A stretch of DNA of 32,355 bases from assembly GCA_934096535.1 (NCBI GenBank), contig CAKOMC010000013.1:1-32355 (forward strand), given 5' to 3'. Under the pieces are notes generated by a model. It made no database searches and was not told the origin of the DNA. It worked only from the letters and a program-made list of their open reading frames with translations. The stretch comes from an uncultured Bacilli bacterium (lineage in GTDB: Bacteria; Bacillota_I; Bacilli_A; RF39; UBA660). This document shows, one piece after another, positions 1-6,635 of this stretch. Numbering within the stretch: the stretch's first letter is position 1; each line of letters begins with the position of its first letter. The position numbers and the translations under genes were made by a program.

Positions 1-18
1 AGAAAAGGAGGTGAATCT

Positions 19-108
19 ATGATAAATTTTGCCAAAAACAATATGGAAAAGGAAGTGATGATTAATGAAAAGCAAGAGAGAAATAGAGAGAACTTTAAAA
101 GAAAATAA
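19..108 (+). CDS. Possible 29-residue leader peptide upstream of and overlapping the Rpn-family gene
   Basis: An ATG at 19 follows a strong Shine-Dalgarno (AAGGAGG at about 6-12) and opens 29 codons ending TAA at 106-108. The predicted peptide is hydrophilic, rich in Lys, Glu, Asn and Arg, and I do not recognise it. It overlaps the start of the nuclease-family gene at 65 in another frame, so it could couple or dampen translation of that gene, whose own ribosome site (AAGGAAG near 48-54) is weaker. It could also be a fortuitous ORF or a relic of an older start. The left edge of the window prevents checking for a promoter. Confidence 0.3.
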   Translation: MINFAKNNMEKEVMINEKQERNRENFKRK

Positions 109-1000
109 AGGAGCCGATTTTGTTTTACCTATGACTTGGGATGTAATGTTCGAGCAAATTTTCATTTCTGAGGAAGCCATGCCTTTACTTGAGTGTATCA
201 TTTCAATATTTGGCAATGTTAAAATTGAAGATGTTAAGGGTAAGGTTAGATTGTTACCAAATGAATTAAAACAAGTATCGGCAAAAGATACGAGAAGTAA
301 AAGCGATATAATTGCTGATTATTTTAAAGATGAAAAAAATATTAATAAATATATTGTGGAAATGAATTCCTCACAGACAATGCCTTGGCGTAATGTCTTC
401 TATGCTTATAAAGTAGCAGGAGGTGGTATTTCTATTAATGATGATAAATATGTTAAGGCTTACGACACTATCTTAATTGATTTTAACACATTCGCCAATA
501 ACGAAAATGATTTAATAGAAATGATTACTATGCGTTATAAAAATGGTAAAATCTTTGATGATAGTACTAAAATATTCGAAGTAAATATGGCAAAAGCTAA
601 AGATATGAGTTATAATTATGCCGATAAGCAAGAGGAACAAGTGGCCATAATTTGTAGAATGTTTATGACTACCAGTTCACTTGAGTTGGATAAGGAGTCG
701 AATAAACTTATGAGCAAAAAAGATACGGAAAAATTAGTTAGTCGTGCCAAGGAATTATCGAGTGATGATGGTTATATTAGACTTTTTAATGAAGAAGAAA
801 ATTATAAGGAGCTGATTCGTAATACTGAGTTAGCAGAAGCTCATGAAAAAGGCAAACTAGAAGGCAAGTTAGAAGGCTCTGAAGAAAGAGCATTAGAAAT
901 TGCTAAAAAGTGTTTAGAAAAAAACATGAATATTGATACAATTGCAGAACTAACCGGCTTATCAATTGAAGAAATCGATAAATTAAGAAAAGAAGCTTAG
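65..1000 (+). CDS. Rpn family / PD-(D/E)XK nuclease-family transposase-like protein
   Basis: This 311-residue protein looks like the Rpn (recombination-promoting nuclease) / PD-(D/E)XK 'transposase' family, common as multicopy genes in Firmicutes gut genomes. The N-terminal half holds the family pattern: a start near MTWDVMFEQIF, then RSKSDIIADY followed about 15 residues later by YIVEMNSSQ, matching the D...E-x-(N/Q/K) nuclease core. The classic Lys of E-x-K is Asn here. The C-terminus has repeated KGKLEG and a short helical tail ending GLSIEEIDKLRKEA, typical of the family. Start ATG 65 follows AAGGAAG with an 11-base gap. Members cut DNA in vitro and are thought to be mobile or recombination-associated. 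No terminal inverted repeats are visible. A terminator lies downstream at 1082-1112. Confidence 0.8.
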   Translation: MKSKREIERTLKENKGADFVLPMTWDVMFEQIFISEEAMPLLECIISIFGNVKIEDVKGKVRLLPNELKQVSAKDTRSKSDIIADYFKDEKNINKYIVEMNSSQTMPWRNVFYAYKVAGGGISINDDKYVKAYDTILIDFNTFANNENDLIEMITMRYKNGKIFDDSTKIFEVNMAKAKDMSYNYADKQEEQVAIICRMFMTTSSLELDKESNKLMSKKDTEKLVSRAKELSSDDGYIRLFNEEENYKELIRNTELAEAHEKGKLEGKLEGSEERALEIAKKCLEKNMNIDTIAELTGLSIEEIDKLRKEA

Positions 1001-1081
1001 CAAATAATTGCTTTAAAAAATGTTATAAAGCTTAAAATGAAATTAAAGAAAAATCCATAATAGTCAATATTCCAAGATTAC

Positions 1082-1112
1082 AAGGGCGCAGCTTATTTAG
1101 GCTACGCCTTTT
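1082..1112 (+). terminator. Intrinsic terminator after the Rpn-family gene
   Basis: GGCGCAGC (1085-1092) pairs with GCTACGCC (1101-1108) with one C-A mismatch around an 8-base loop. AA before and TTTT after extend the stem and give a short U tract. It separates the nuclease gene from lgt. Confidence 0.6.
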
Positions 1113-1168
1113 CGATAATACTTTTCCATTTCTTAAATTAAACTTATCTAGTAAAACTAATATGTTTT

Positions 1169-1177
1169 TGATATAAT
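1169..1177 (+). promoter_or_regulatory. Extended -10 promoter of lgt
   Basis: TGaTATAAT at 1169-1177 is a perfect -10 with the TGn extension; no good -35 is seen. Transcription would start near 1184. That lies inside the longest ORF reading from GTG 1181 and leaves ATG 1202 as the usable start of lgt. Confidence 0.6.
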
Positions 1178-1201
1178 CAAGTGGAAGAAAAGAGGAAATA
1201 T

Positions 1202-2014
1202 ATGAATCCAGTTTTATTTACTATTGGAAATTTTGAAATTAGATGGTATTCAGTCTTAATTTTAACAGGGGTTATTTTAGGTTATATAATTGCCGAAAAA
1301 GAAGCCAACCGCTTGCGCTTTAATACAGACTTCCTTTTCAATATGTTTTTCTATGCTTTAATATTTGGTATCATTGGTGCTAGACTTTATTATGTTGCAT
1401 TCAACTGGAGCGCTTATGCTTCTAATCCTATATCCATTCTTTATGTCTGGGAAGGTGGCCTTGCAATTCATGGTGGCATTATTGCGGGTCTTATTACCAT
1501 GTATCTTTATTGCAAAAAATATAATGCTTATCTAATCCGCGTTTTGGATTTTGTTTGTCCATCACTACTTTTAGCGCAGGCAATCGGTCGTTGGGGCAAC
1601 TTCTTTAATAGCGAAGCCCATGGTCCGGCAACAACTTTACTTGCCCTTCAAAACAAACATATTCCTGATTTTATTATTAAAGGTATGCAAATTAATGGTG
1701 TTTACTATGAACCAACCTTCTTTTATGAATCCCTTTGGTGTCTTTTAGGATTTATCATCATGTTAATAGTTCGCCGTTCTAAAAAAACAAAAATTGGCAC
1801 TTTAACTGCCATTTATCTAATGTGGTATGGCGTAGGTCGCTTCTTTATTGAAGGAATGCGTACCGATTCTTTAATGTTTGGTGGTTTTAAAGTAGCACAG
1901 ATTGTATCTGTTATCATGTTTATCATTGGTCTTTTAGCTATAATGATAATTAGTCGCAAAGATAAATATGAAGACCTATATAATAATGAAGAGACAAAAG
2001 ACATTCATTTTTAA
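1202..2014 (+). CDS. lgt: Prolipoprotein diacylglyceryl transferase
   Basis: Lgt moves a diacylglyceryl group from phosphatidylglycerol to the lipobox cysteine of exported prolipoproteins, in the cytoplasmic membrane. The 270-residue protein has the usual length and about seven hydrophobic segments. Family motifs are present: AIHGG at about 88-92, the signature GRWGNFFNSEAHG at about 129-141, YEPTFFYESLW, and a late GVGRFFIEGMRTDS. ATG 1202 is chosen over GTG 1181 because AGAGG at 1191-1195 lies 6 bases upstream and a -10 element at 1172-1177 makes the longer start unlikely. It appears to be a single-gene unit. Its likely local substrate is the lipoprotein at 26644-27636. Confidence 0.95.
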   Translation: MNPVLFTIGNFEIRWYSVLILTGVILGYIIAEKEANRLRFNTDFLFNMFFYALIFGIIGARLYYVAFNWSAYASNPISILYVWEGGLAIHGGIIAGLITMYLYCKKYNAYLIRVLDFVCPSLLLAQAIGRWGNFFNSEAHGPATTLLALQNKHIPDFIIKGMQINGVYYEPTFFYESLWCLLGFIIMLIVRRSKKTKIGTLTAIYLMWYGVGRFFIEGMRTDSLMFGGFKVAQIVSVIMFIIGLLAIMIISRKDKYEDLYNNEETKDIHF

Positions 2015-2051
2015 GAAAATAATTAAAATTTAAATATTATGAAGATAAAAA

Positions 2052-2082
2052 ATTGCTTGCTAGATGATAATGAATAAGCAAT
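2052..2082 (+). promoter_or_regulatory. Hairpin just upstream of the trxB ribosome binding site
   Basis: ATTGCTT (2052-2058) is perfectly complementary to AAGCAAT (2076-2082) across a 17-base loop. It ends two bases before the AAGGAGG ribosome site at 2085-2091. It has no U tract, so it is not a typical terminator. It could stabilise the mRNA or tune initiation; this is inference. Confidence 0.3.
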
Positions 2083-2098
2083 CTAAGGAGGTATTGCC

Positions 2099-3001
2099 AT
2101 GTATGATTTAATAATTGTTGGTTTAGGAGCTGCTGGAATTAGCGCCGCCATCTATGCTAAAAGAAGTAACCTAAAAGTTTTATGCTTAGAAAAAAGTATG
2201 CCAGGCGGAATAATTAATTATATTGATAAAATCGATAACTATCCAGGGTTTCCTAATATCAGTGGGGCTGACCTTTCTTATAAACTCTATGAACACTTAA
2301 TGTCTTTAGATATTGAGTACAAATTAGAAAGCGTCAATCATATTGAAAAAGAACAAAGCGTTTTTAGAGTTAGTACTAAAGAAGCAACCTATGAAGCTAA
2401 AAAAGTTATTATCGCTAGTGGTCGTAAAGCCAGAAAACTAGGTCTACCTAATGAAGAAAAATTCTTAGGCCGTGGTATTAGCTATTGTGCTGTTTGTGAT
2501 GGAGCTTTCTTTAGAAATCAAACCATTGCCGTTGTTGGCTCCGGTCGTTCCGCCGTTCAAGAAACTTTATATTTATCTAACTTTGCTTATAAAATCTACA
2601 TGTTAATTCGCAAAGATAAACTAAAAGTCGAAGAACAATTACTTCAAAAATTACAAGCTAAAAAGAATATTGAAATTACCTATAACACTACAATTAGTTC
2701 TTTAAATGGCGAAGAAAAATTGACAAGCTTAACTATAAATAAGGAAAATCACGAAAAAAATCTTGAAGTATCAGGTTTATTTATCTATATCGGCTATGAA
2801 CCAAACATTTCCTATCTTAGCAACTTTAATATTTTTGATGACGAAGGTTATATCAAAGTAAATACCAAATACGAAACATCTGTTCAAGGATTATATGCTG
2901 TTGGTGATAATATTAAAAATGAATATTATCAAATAATAACTGCAATGTCCGAAGGAACAGTAGCGGCTTTAAATGTTGCAGCTTCTTTAAATGAAAAATA
3001 A
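2099..3001 (+). CDS. trxB: Thioredoxin reductase-like FAD/NAD(P) oxidoreductase
   Basis: This 300-residue flavoprotein matches thioredoxin reductase, which passes electrons from NADPH through FAD and a redox disulfide to thioredoxin. Visible features are the FAD-binding GLGAAG near residue 8, the redox motif CAVC (C130, C133) followed by DGAFF, a second nucleotide fold VVGSGRSA near 145-152, and a late LYAVGDN. Two canonical spots differ: the HRR motif that grips the NADPH phosphate reads LIRKDK here, and the Arg of the usual RQ near the C-terminus is Tyr (EYYQIIT). The electron donor may therefore differ from NADPH. ATG 2099 follows AAGGAGG by 7 bases. No thioredoxin gene is in the window. 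Confidence 0.85.
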   Translation: MYDLIIVGLGAAGISAAIYAKRSNLKVLCLEKSMPGGIINYIDKIDNYPGFPNISGADLSYKLYEHLMSLDIEYKLESVNHIEKEQSVFRVSTKEATYEAKKVIIASGRKARKLGLPNEEKFLGRGISYCAVCDGAFFRNQTIAVVGSGRSAVQETLYLSNFAYKIYMLIRKDKLKVEEQLLQKLQAKKNIEITYNTTISSLNGEEKLTSLTINKENHEKNLEVSGLFIYIGYEPNISYLSNFNIFDDEGYIKVNTKYETSVQGLYAVGDNIKNEYYQIITAMSEGTVAALNVAASLNEK

Positions 3002-3023
3002 AAATCTAAATAAATTATTTAAA

Positions 3024-3158
3024 TTAAATATCTAGTTAAATATCTAGTTATCCACAAACAAATATTTACAAATAAACTTCAAGTTAATTGGTTTGATAAA
3101 AAAGATTTATCAACAGTTACTACCAATTTATCCACAAGTAAATAGCAAGTTATCAACA
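3024..3158 (+). other. DnaA-box cluster abutting a 12-bp tandem repeat
   Basis: Two perfect TTATCCACA boxes (3048-3056, 3128-3136) and two TTATCAACA variants (3107-3115, 3150-3158) lie in the same orientation. The last three start 21 and 22 bp apart, two helical turns, so proteins bound there would face one side. TTAAATATCTAG is repeated twice in tandem (3024-3035, 3036-3047) and ends exactly at the first box. DnaA binds such boxes at origins, at titration clusters and at regulated promoters. Flanking genes on both sides read rightward and dnaA is not adjacent, which argues against a standard oriC. A DnaA-titration or regulatory site is the more cautious reading. Confidence 0.6.
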
Positions 3159-3281
3159 GATATAAATGGATTTTCTAAAGAATAACCCAAAAACTAATGA
3201 GTAATTTATAATTAAAAAAAACGCTTGAAAATCAATAACTCTTTAAACTAAATAAAAAATGAATAAGGAGAAAATTTCACT

Positions 3282-3355
3282 AAAAGCACATAATATAGCA
3301 AGAATAGAGTCTCAAAAAAGCTTCTCTAAAATTACTTGCTGAAATGTGCTTTTTT
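3282..3355 (+). terminator. Long multi-stem terminator upstream of mrnC
   Basis: Three nested stems are visible: AAAAGCACAT (3282-3291) with ATGTGCTTTT (3344-3353), AGCAAG (3297-3302) with CTTGCT (3335-3340), and TAGAG (3305-3309) with CTCTA (3324-3328). A U tract closes it. It would end transcripts from trxB or from a promoter in the DnaA-box region, or act as an attenuator for mrnC. Which one cannot be decided from sequence. Confidence 0.65.
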
Positions 3356-3403
3356 GTTTTACTTTTTAGACAAAGTGTGTTAATATTTGAAGCGTGATGA
3401 AAT

Positions 3404-3775
3404 ATGAAAAGCCCTTTAGTATATGCCTACATAGGCGACTGTATTTATGAATTTTATGTGCGTAAATTTTTAGTCGAAGAAAACATATGTAAATTAAAAG
3501 AAATTCAGCAGCGAAGCCTAAATTTTGTCAGTGCCAAAAGCCAACGCAAAATCTATGAAGCTCTTAGTAGTCAAGGATTTTTAACTACAGAAGAAGAAGA
3601 GATTATAAAATGGGGTCGCAACGCTCACGGCGGTAAAGCCAAACATACCGATATCGTTACTTATCGCATTGCCACCGGTCTTGAATGCTTAATTGGCTAT
3701 TTGTATTATCAAAATAATTTAGAAAGAATTACCGAAATAATGAAGGAGGTCATTAAAAATGAAAGTGTATGGTAA
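3404..3775 (+). CDS. mrnC: Mini-ribonuclease III
   Basis: Mini-III is an RNase III catalytic domain without the double-stranded RNA-binding domain; in Bacillus it matures 23S rRNA ends. The 123-residue protein has the expected length. It shows the opening LVYAYIGDCIYEFYVR with the metal-binding Asp, SAKSQ, RNAHGGKAKHTD and a final LECLIGYLYY. The start ATG 3404 has only a poor ribosome site (GATGAA). Its 3' end overlaps rlmB by 17 bases, so the two are one unit, as in Bacillus. Neighbours fit the cysS-mrnC-rlmB order, but cysS itself is missing. Confidence 0.92.
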   Translation: MKSPLVYAYIGDCIYEFYVRKFLVEENICKLKEIQQRSLNFVSAKSQRKIYEALSSQGFLTTEEEEIIKWGRNAHGGKAKHTDIVTYRIATGLECLIGYLYYQNNLERITEIMKEVIKNESVW

Positions 3776-4442
3776 AAATGTTTTAAATGAAGTCTTATCT
3801 AATCCTCAAAAAATAAAAAAACTTTATATAACAAGTAACATGAAAGACGAAAGAATTATGAAAAGTGTTCGTGAAAACAAAATTCAATTCGAGTCCGTTT
3901 CTCGTGAAACTATGGATAAAATGGTAAAAGGTAATCACCAAGGTATTATGGCCATCGTTGATGATTTTAACTATACCGATTATAAATCTATGTATAATGA
4001 GAAACTAGTTGTTATTTTAGACCATCTAGAAGACCCTCATAACTTTGGGGCCATTATCCGTACCTGTGAAGCTGCTGGTGTCAAATCAATAATAATTCCT
4101 AAAGATCGTAGTGTTGATGTTAATGAAACTGTTATGAAAACTTCCACTGGAGCCTTAGAATATGTTAATATAGCCCGAGTTAACAACTTAGTTAAAACAA
4201 TTAATGACTTTAAAGATAATGGCTTCTTTGTTTATGGCGCTGAAGCTGATGGCATTTCAAGTAAAACTTGCGATTATAGCGATAAAGTCGTTTTAGTAGT
4301 TGGCAGTGAGGGTTTTGGTTTATCGCGTCTTGTTCGTGAAAACTGCGATCAAATTGTATCTTTGCCTATGAAAGGACATGTCAATAGTCTTAATGCCTCT
4401 GTTGCAGCAGCTATCCTAATCTATGACATTGCATTTCGCTAA
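3759..4442 (+). CDS. rlmB: 23S rRNA (guanosine-2'-O-)-methyltransferase, SpoU/TrmH family
   Basis: This 227-residue SPOUT methyltransferase resembles RlmB/YacO, which methylates a 2'-OH in 23S rRNA using S-adenosylmethionine. The N-terminal part is a substrate-binding domain (start KVYGKNVLNEVL). The knotted catalytic domain shows LDHLEDPHNFGAIIRTCEAA, the VVGSEGFGLS loop and a C-terminal MKGHVNSLNASVAAAI, the three family motifs. Start ATG 3759 lies inside the end of mrnC, 9 bases after AAGGAGG (3743-3749). The stop overlaps the next start by one base (TAATG). Confidence 0.92.
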   Translation: MKVYGKNVLNEVLSNPQKIKKLYITSNMKDERIMKSVRENKIQFESVSRETMDKMVKGNHQGIMAIVDDFNYTDYKSMYNEKLVVILDHLEDPHNFGAIIRTCEAAGVKSIIIPKDRSVDVNETVMKTSTGALEYVNIARVNNLVKTINDFKDNGFFVYGAEADGISSKTCDYSDKVVLVVGSEGFGLSRLVRENCDQIVSLPMKGHVNSLNASVAAAILIYDIAFR

Positions 4443-5077
4443 TGGGAAAAACTTATAAAGATACCAACGACGCTGAATTACTTTTTATGCTTAATGAAGA
4501 AAGTGAAGACGCTAAAGATATATTGTTCAAAAAATATTACTATATTATAGAGCAAACAATGAAAAGGTATGCTAAGATTATTGCTAAATCTGGTGTTGAA
4601 TATAAAGATATTTACCAAGAAGCTATGCTAGGTTTTGCTGATGCTTTAGATAAATATAATGAAACTAAAGAAGCTCAACTTCCAACCTTTATAACCCTTT
4701 GTGTTAAAAGAAGATTGTCAAATCTCTTAAGAGGGGCAACCAATGTTAAATCGAAATTTAATAAAGACATCTTATCTATTGATTACGACTATGAAAATTA
4801 TGATACGACTTTAATTGATATCATAAGTGATGATAATAAAAATAATCCTTTAGTAAACATTGCTACTAGAGAAAACCTCGAAGTCATTATTAATGCTTGT
4901 GAAGCAAAACTATCTCCATTTGAAACGAAAGTTTTTGATTTAATGATACTAGAATATGATTATAAGCAAATTGCCGAAATCTTGCATGAATCTCCTAAAA
5001 AAATCGATAATACCGCCCAAAGAATTAGAAGGAAAATCAAAGATATTACTGATGTTTTAAAATCTGATAATAAATAA
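4442..5077 (+). CDS. sigH: RNA polymerase sigma factor, SigH-like
   Basis: The 211-residue protein is a sigma-70 family factor. Region 2 is visible at about residues 25-105 (DIYQEAMLGFADALDKYN, then FITLCVKRRLSNLLRGAT), and region 4 as a C-terminal helix-turn-helix (LSPFETKVFDLMILEYDYKQIAEIL). Its position after mrnC-rlmB is that of sigH in Bacillus, where yacP normally intervenes, and the region 2 pattern also resembles SigH. Its role in an organism without obvious sporulation genes here is unknown; competence or stress control is possible. No clear ribosome site precedes ATG 4442, which shares its A with the rlmB stop, so translation is probably coupled. Confidence 0.82.
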   Translation: MGKTYKDTNDAELLFMLNEESEDAKDILFKKYYYIIEQTMKRYAKIIAKSGVEYKDIYQEAMLGFADALDKYNETKEAQLPTFITLCVKRRLSNLLRGATNVKSKFNKDILSIDYDYENYDTTLIDIISDDNKNNPLVNIATRENLEVIINACEAKLSPFETKVFDLMILEYDYKQIAEILHESPKKIDNTAQRIRRKIKDITDVLKSDNK

Positions 5078-5327
5078 AATCCTAAGCAATGAGATATAAA
5101 TGTGTTATTTTGTTTAAAATTAAAGTAGAATAAATAAAACAAAATGAAATAAATAAAATGAAATAACCAAAAAATTTGGATAAATAAAAATATGATAAGT
5201 AAAAAAATATGATAAGTAAAATAGAATAAATAAAAATAGGATAATAAAATGAAACAAAAAATCCAAATAAGATTAAAATAAGTTTTTAAAAATATAGGAA
5301 ACATCCAAAAGTATATTTTTGAAAAAT

Positions 5328-5376
5328 AGTGTGATACTTAGTCTAATTTTTCAAGATTAATTATTACACTTTTTTC
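5328..5376 (+). terminator. Strong intrinsic terminator ending the mrnC-rlmB-sigH unit
   Basis: The arms 5328-5344 and 5354-5370 pair over 17 positions (14 Watson-Crick, two G-U, one mismatch) around a 9-base loop. Six T follow at 5370-5375. It insulates the sigma-factor unit from secE-nusG. Confidence 0.8.
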
Positions 5377-5431
5377 TTATCCTCTACCCAACGAGCCATC
5401 TTAAAAAATACAAAAATATGCATAAAACCAC

Positions 5432-5460
5432 TTGCATTTTATCAGGACTTATAGTATATT
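5432..5460 (+). promoter_or_regulatory. secE-nusG promoter
   Basis: TTGCAT (5432-5437) and TATATT (5455-5460) are spaced 17 bp. Transcription would start near 5467, giving a leader of about 53 bases before secE. Confidence 0.6.
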
Positions 5461-5471
5461 TTAGTTGTGAT

Positions 5472-5492
5472 ACGCAAGCAATATGCGTTTTT
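5472..5492 (+). promoter_or_regulatory. Short attenuator-like hairpin in the secE leader
   Basis: ACGCA (5472-5476) pairs with TGCGT (5484-5488) around 7 bases, followed by TTTTATTTT. It lies just after the predicted start site of the secE transcript. The stem is short, so termination would be partial at best. Confidence 0.35.
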
Positions 5493-5519
5493 ATTTTATA
5501 AAAATAAGAGGTGCTATAA

Positions 5520-5723
5520 ATGGCAAAAAAAGATACAAATAAAAAAAGTAACAAAGAATCATATTTAAGCGGAGTAAAATCGGAACTAAAAAAAGTAAGT
5601 TGGCCTAAATTTAAAGATATACTAAAGTATACCTTTGCAACTATCATCTTCTGTCTAATTCTTGCTGGTTTCTTCTCAATCTTAAATTTAATATTATCAT
5701 TAATTAAGGGGGCATTAGTCTAA
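5520..5723 (+). CDS. secE: Preprotein translocase subunit SecE
   Basis: SecE stabilises SecY in the Sec export channel. The 67-residue protein has the short single-span form of Gram-positives: a Lys-rich N-terminus, the signature GVKSELKKVSWPK at about 19-31, then one membrane helix at about 38-62. ATG 5520 follows AGAGGTG by 6 bases. Its stop shares a base with the nusG start, the widespread secE-nusG pairing. Confidence 0.93.
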   Translation: MAKKDTNKKSNKESYLSGVKSELKKVSWPKFKDILKYTFATIIFCLILAGFFSILNLILSLIKGALV

Positions 5724-6256
5724 TGGATAAAGAATGGTATGTTGTTAACACTTACAGTGGACACGAATATAAAGTTAAAGAAAAATTAGAATCTAAAATC
5801 GAATCAATGGGTTTACAAGATAATATTTTTAGAATCGTAATTCCAGAAACTACCGAAGTCGAAGTTAAAAATGGTGTTAAAAAAGAAAAACAAAAAAAGA
5901 TGTTTCCGGGTTATATTTTAGTTGAAATGAAAATGTCTGATGAATCTTGGTATATCGTTAGAAATACTCCGGGGGTTACTGGTTTCATTGGCTCAAGTGG
6001 TAAAGGCGCTAAACCAACTCCATTATTGCCACAAGAAATTGACCGCATTTTAGCTGATATGGGTATGAGCAGAGTAGAAACTCCTAAGGACTTAGCAGTC
6101 GGTACTAAAGTTAACATTATTGATGGACCATTCAAAGGAATGTCAGGTAGTGTTGATACTCTTGATTTAGAAAATGGTCGCTTAAATGTTTTAATCGACT
6201 TATTCGGACAAGAAACTCCTGTTGAAGTTGAAATAAATCAAGTTAGTCAGATATAA
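5723..6256 (+). CDS. nusG: Transcription termination/antitermination factor NusG
   Basis: The 177-residue protein opens with the NGN-domain signature WYVVNTYSGHEYKVK, continues with MFPGYILVEM and VRNTPGVTGFIG, and ends with a KOW domain (VGTKVNIIDGPFKGMSG). It binds RNA polymerase and affects pausing, termination and coupling to ribosomes. It overlaps secE by one base, with the ribosome site AAGGGGG inside secE. A terminator follows directly, so it is not cotranscribed with rplK. Confidence 0.96.
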   Translation: MDKEWYVVNTYSGHEYKVKEKLESKIESMGLQDNIFRIVIPETTEVEVKNGVKKEKQKKMFPGYILVEMKMSDESWYIVRNTPGVTGFIGSSGKGAKPTPLLPQEIDRILADMGMSRVETPKDLAVGTKVNIIDGPFKGMSGSVDTLDLENGRLNVLIDLFGQETPVEVEINQVSQI

Positions 6257-6284
6257 TAAAGAAAATTTATTATGGCTTATAACT

Positions 6285-6329
6285 AAACTATAGAAAGGCT
6301 TTTTTAAGAAGTTTGACTATAGTTTTTTT
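6285..6329 (+). terminator. Intrinsic terminator after nusG
   Basis: AAACTATAG (6285-6293) pairs perfectly with CTATAGTTT (6317-6325), followed by T to 6329. Confidence 0.8.
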
Positions 6330-6532
6330 GCTTAGTATTGTATTAGTAATATAGCACCATAAAACCTAATTGCATAAAATGATAATTGTTATTATTTTAT
6401 ATTCATGTTTCTATACAATTAGTTTTTACATGATTTCTAGGTAATTGCATATTTTTTTCATACATCTGTGTGCTTCTTAAAGAAATTAATAAGAATTTTT
6501 AAGATATCATTCTAACATTTCAAAGCTATTAA

Positions 6533-6568
6533 AATGTCAACGATTTTTTTGATAATATCGTCATTTTT
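6533..6568 (+). terminator. Possible second terminator upstream of rplK
   Basis: AATG plus ACGAT (6533-6536, 6540-6544) pair with ATCGT plus CATT (6557-6565), leaving a 3-base bulge. TTT follows. It lies just before the rplK promoter and could block read-through. Confidence 0.4.
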
Positions 6569-6571
6569 AAC

Positions 6572-6600
6572 TTGATTTTTTATTCCTCCTATGGTAGTAT
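6572..6600 (+). promoter_or_regulatory. rplK-rplA promoter
   Basis: TTGATT (6572-6577) and TAGTAT (6595-6600) are 17 bp apart, and TGG just before the -10 gives the TGn extension. The start site would be near 6607, leaving a leader of about 120 bases. Confidence 0.6.
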
Positions 6601-6635
6601 CATTATCGATTACATATATTTATTACATTTTATTA

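Larger units (their letters stand above)
3002..3403. other. 402-bp intergenic region with DnaA boxes and a long hairpin
   Basis: No convincing gene lies between trxB and mrnC. The left half holds a 12-bp tandem repeat and four DnaA-box-like 9-mers (3024-3158). It is followed by about 100 bp of very AT-rich sequence and then a long terminator-like hairpin (3282-3355). cysS, which often sits upstream of mrnC in Bacillus, is absent, and there is no T-box core sequence. Confidence 0.7.
5078..5519. other. 442-bp intergenic region before secE
   Basis: From about 5100 to 5280 the + strand is A-rich and nearly free of C, with short degenerate repeats: AAAATGAAATAA at 5141 and 5156, TATGATAAGT at 5191 and 5208. 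A strong terminator (5328-5376), the secE promoter (5432-5460) and a small leader hairpin (5472-5492) follow. rpmG (L33), usual between sigH and secE, is not found, and no tRNA is seen. Confidence 0.7.

Noticed and set aside
3002..3240. Chromosomal replication origin
   Set aside because: DnaA boxes are real, but dnaA/dnaN are not adjacent and there is no strand switch in gene direction; kept only as a DnaA-box cluster.
3259..3342. 27-codon ORF overlapping the long hairpin upstream of mrnC
   Set aside because: No ribosome site before its ATG, and the sequence is explained by the terminator stems.
3002..3403. T-box leader or lost cysS upstream of mrnC
   Set aside because: The T-box core (AGGGTGGNACCGCG) is absent and no ORF of cysS length exists.
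5093..5137. Short ORF in the rpmG position that begins like a ribosomal L33 (MRYKCVILF)
   Set aside because: Only 14 codons, lacks the zinc-binding cysteines of L33 and any downstream match; chance resemblance.
5384..5405. Minus-strand stretch GGCTCGTTGGGTAGAG resembling a tRNA D-arm
   Set aside because: No matching acceptor, anticodon or T-arm follows, so no tRNA is supported.
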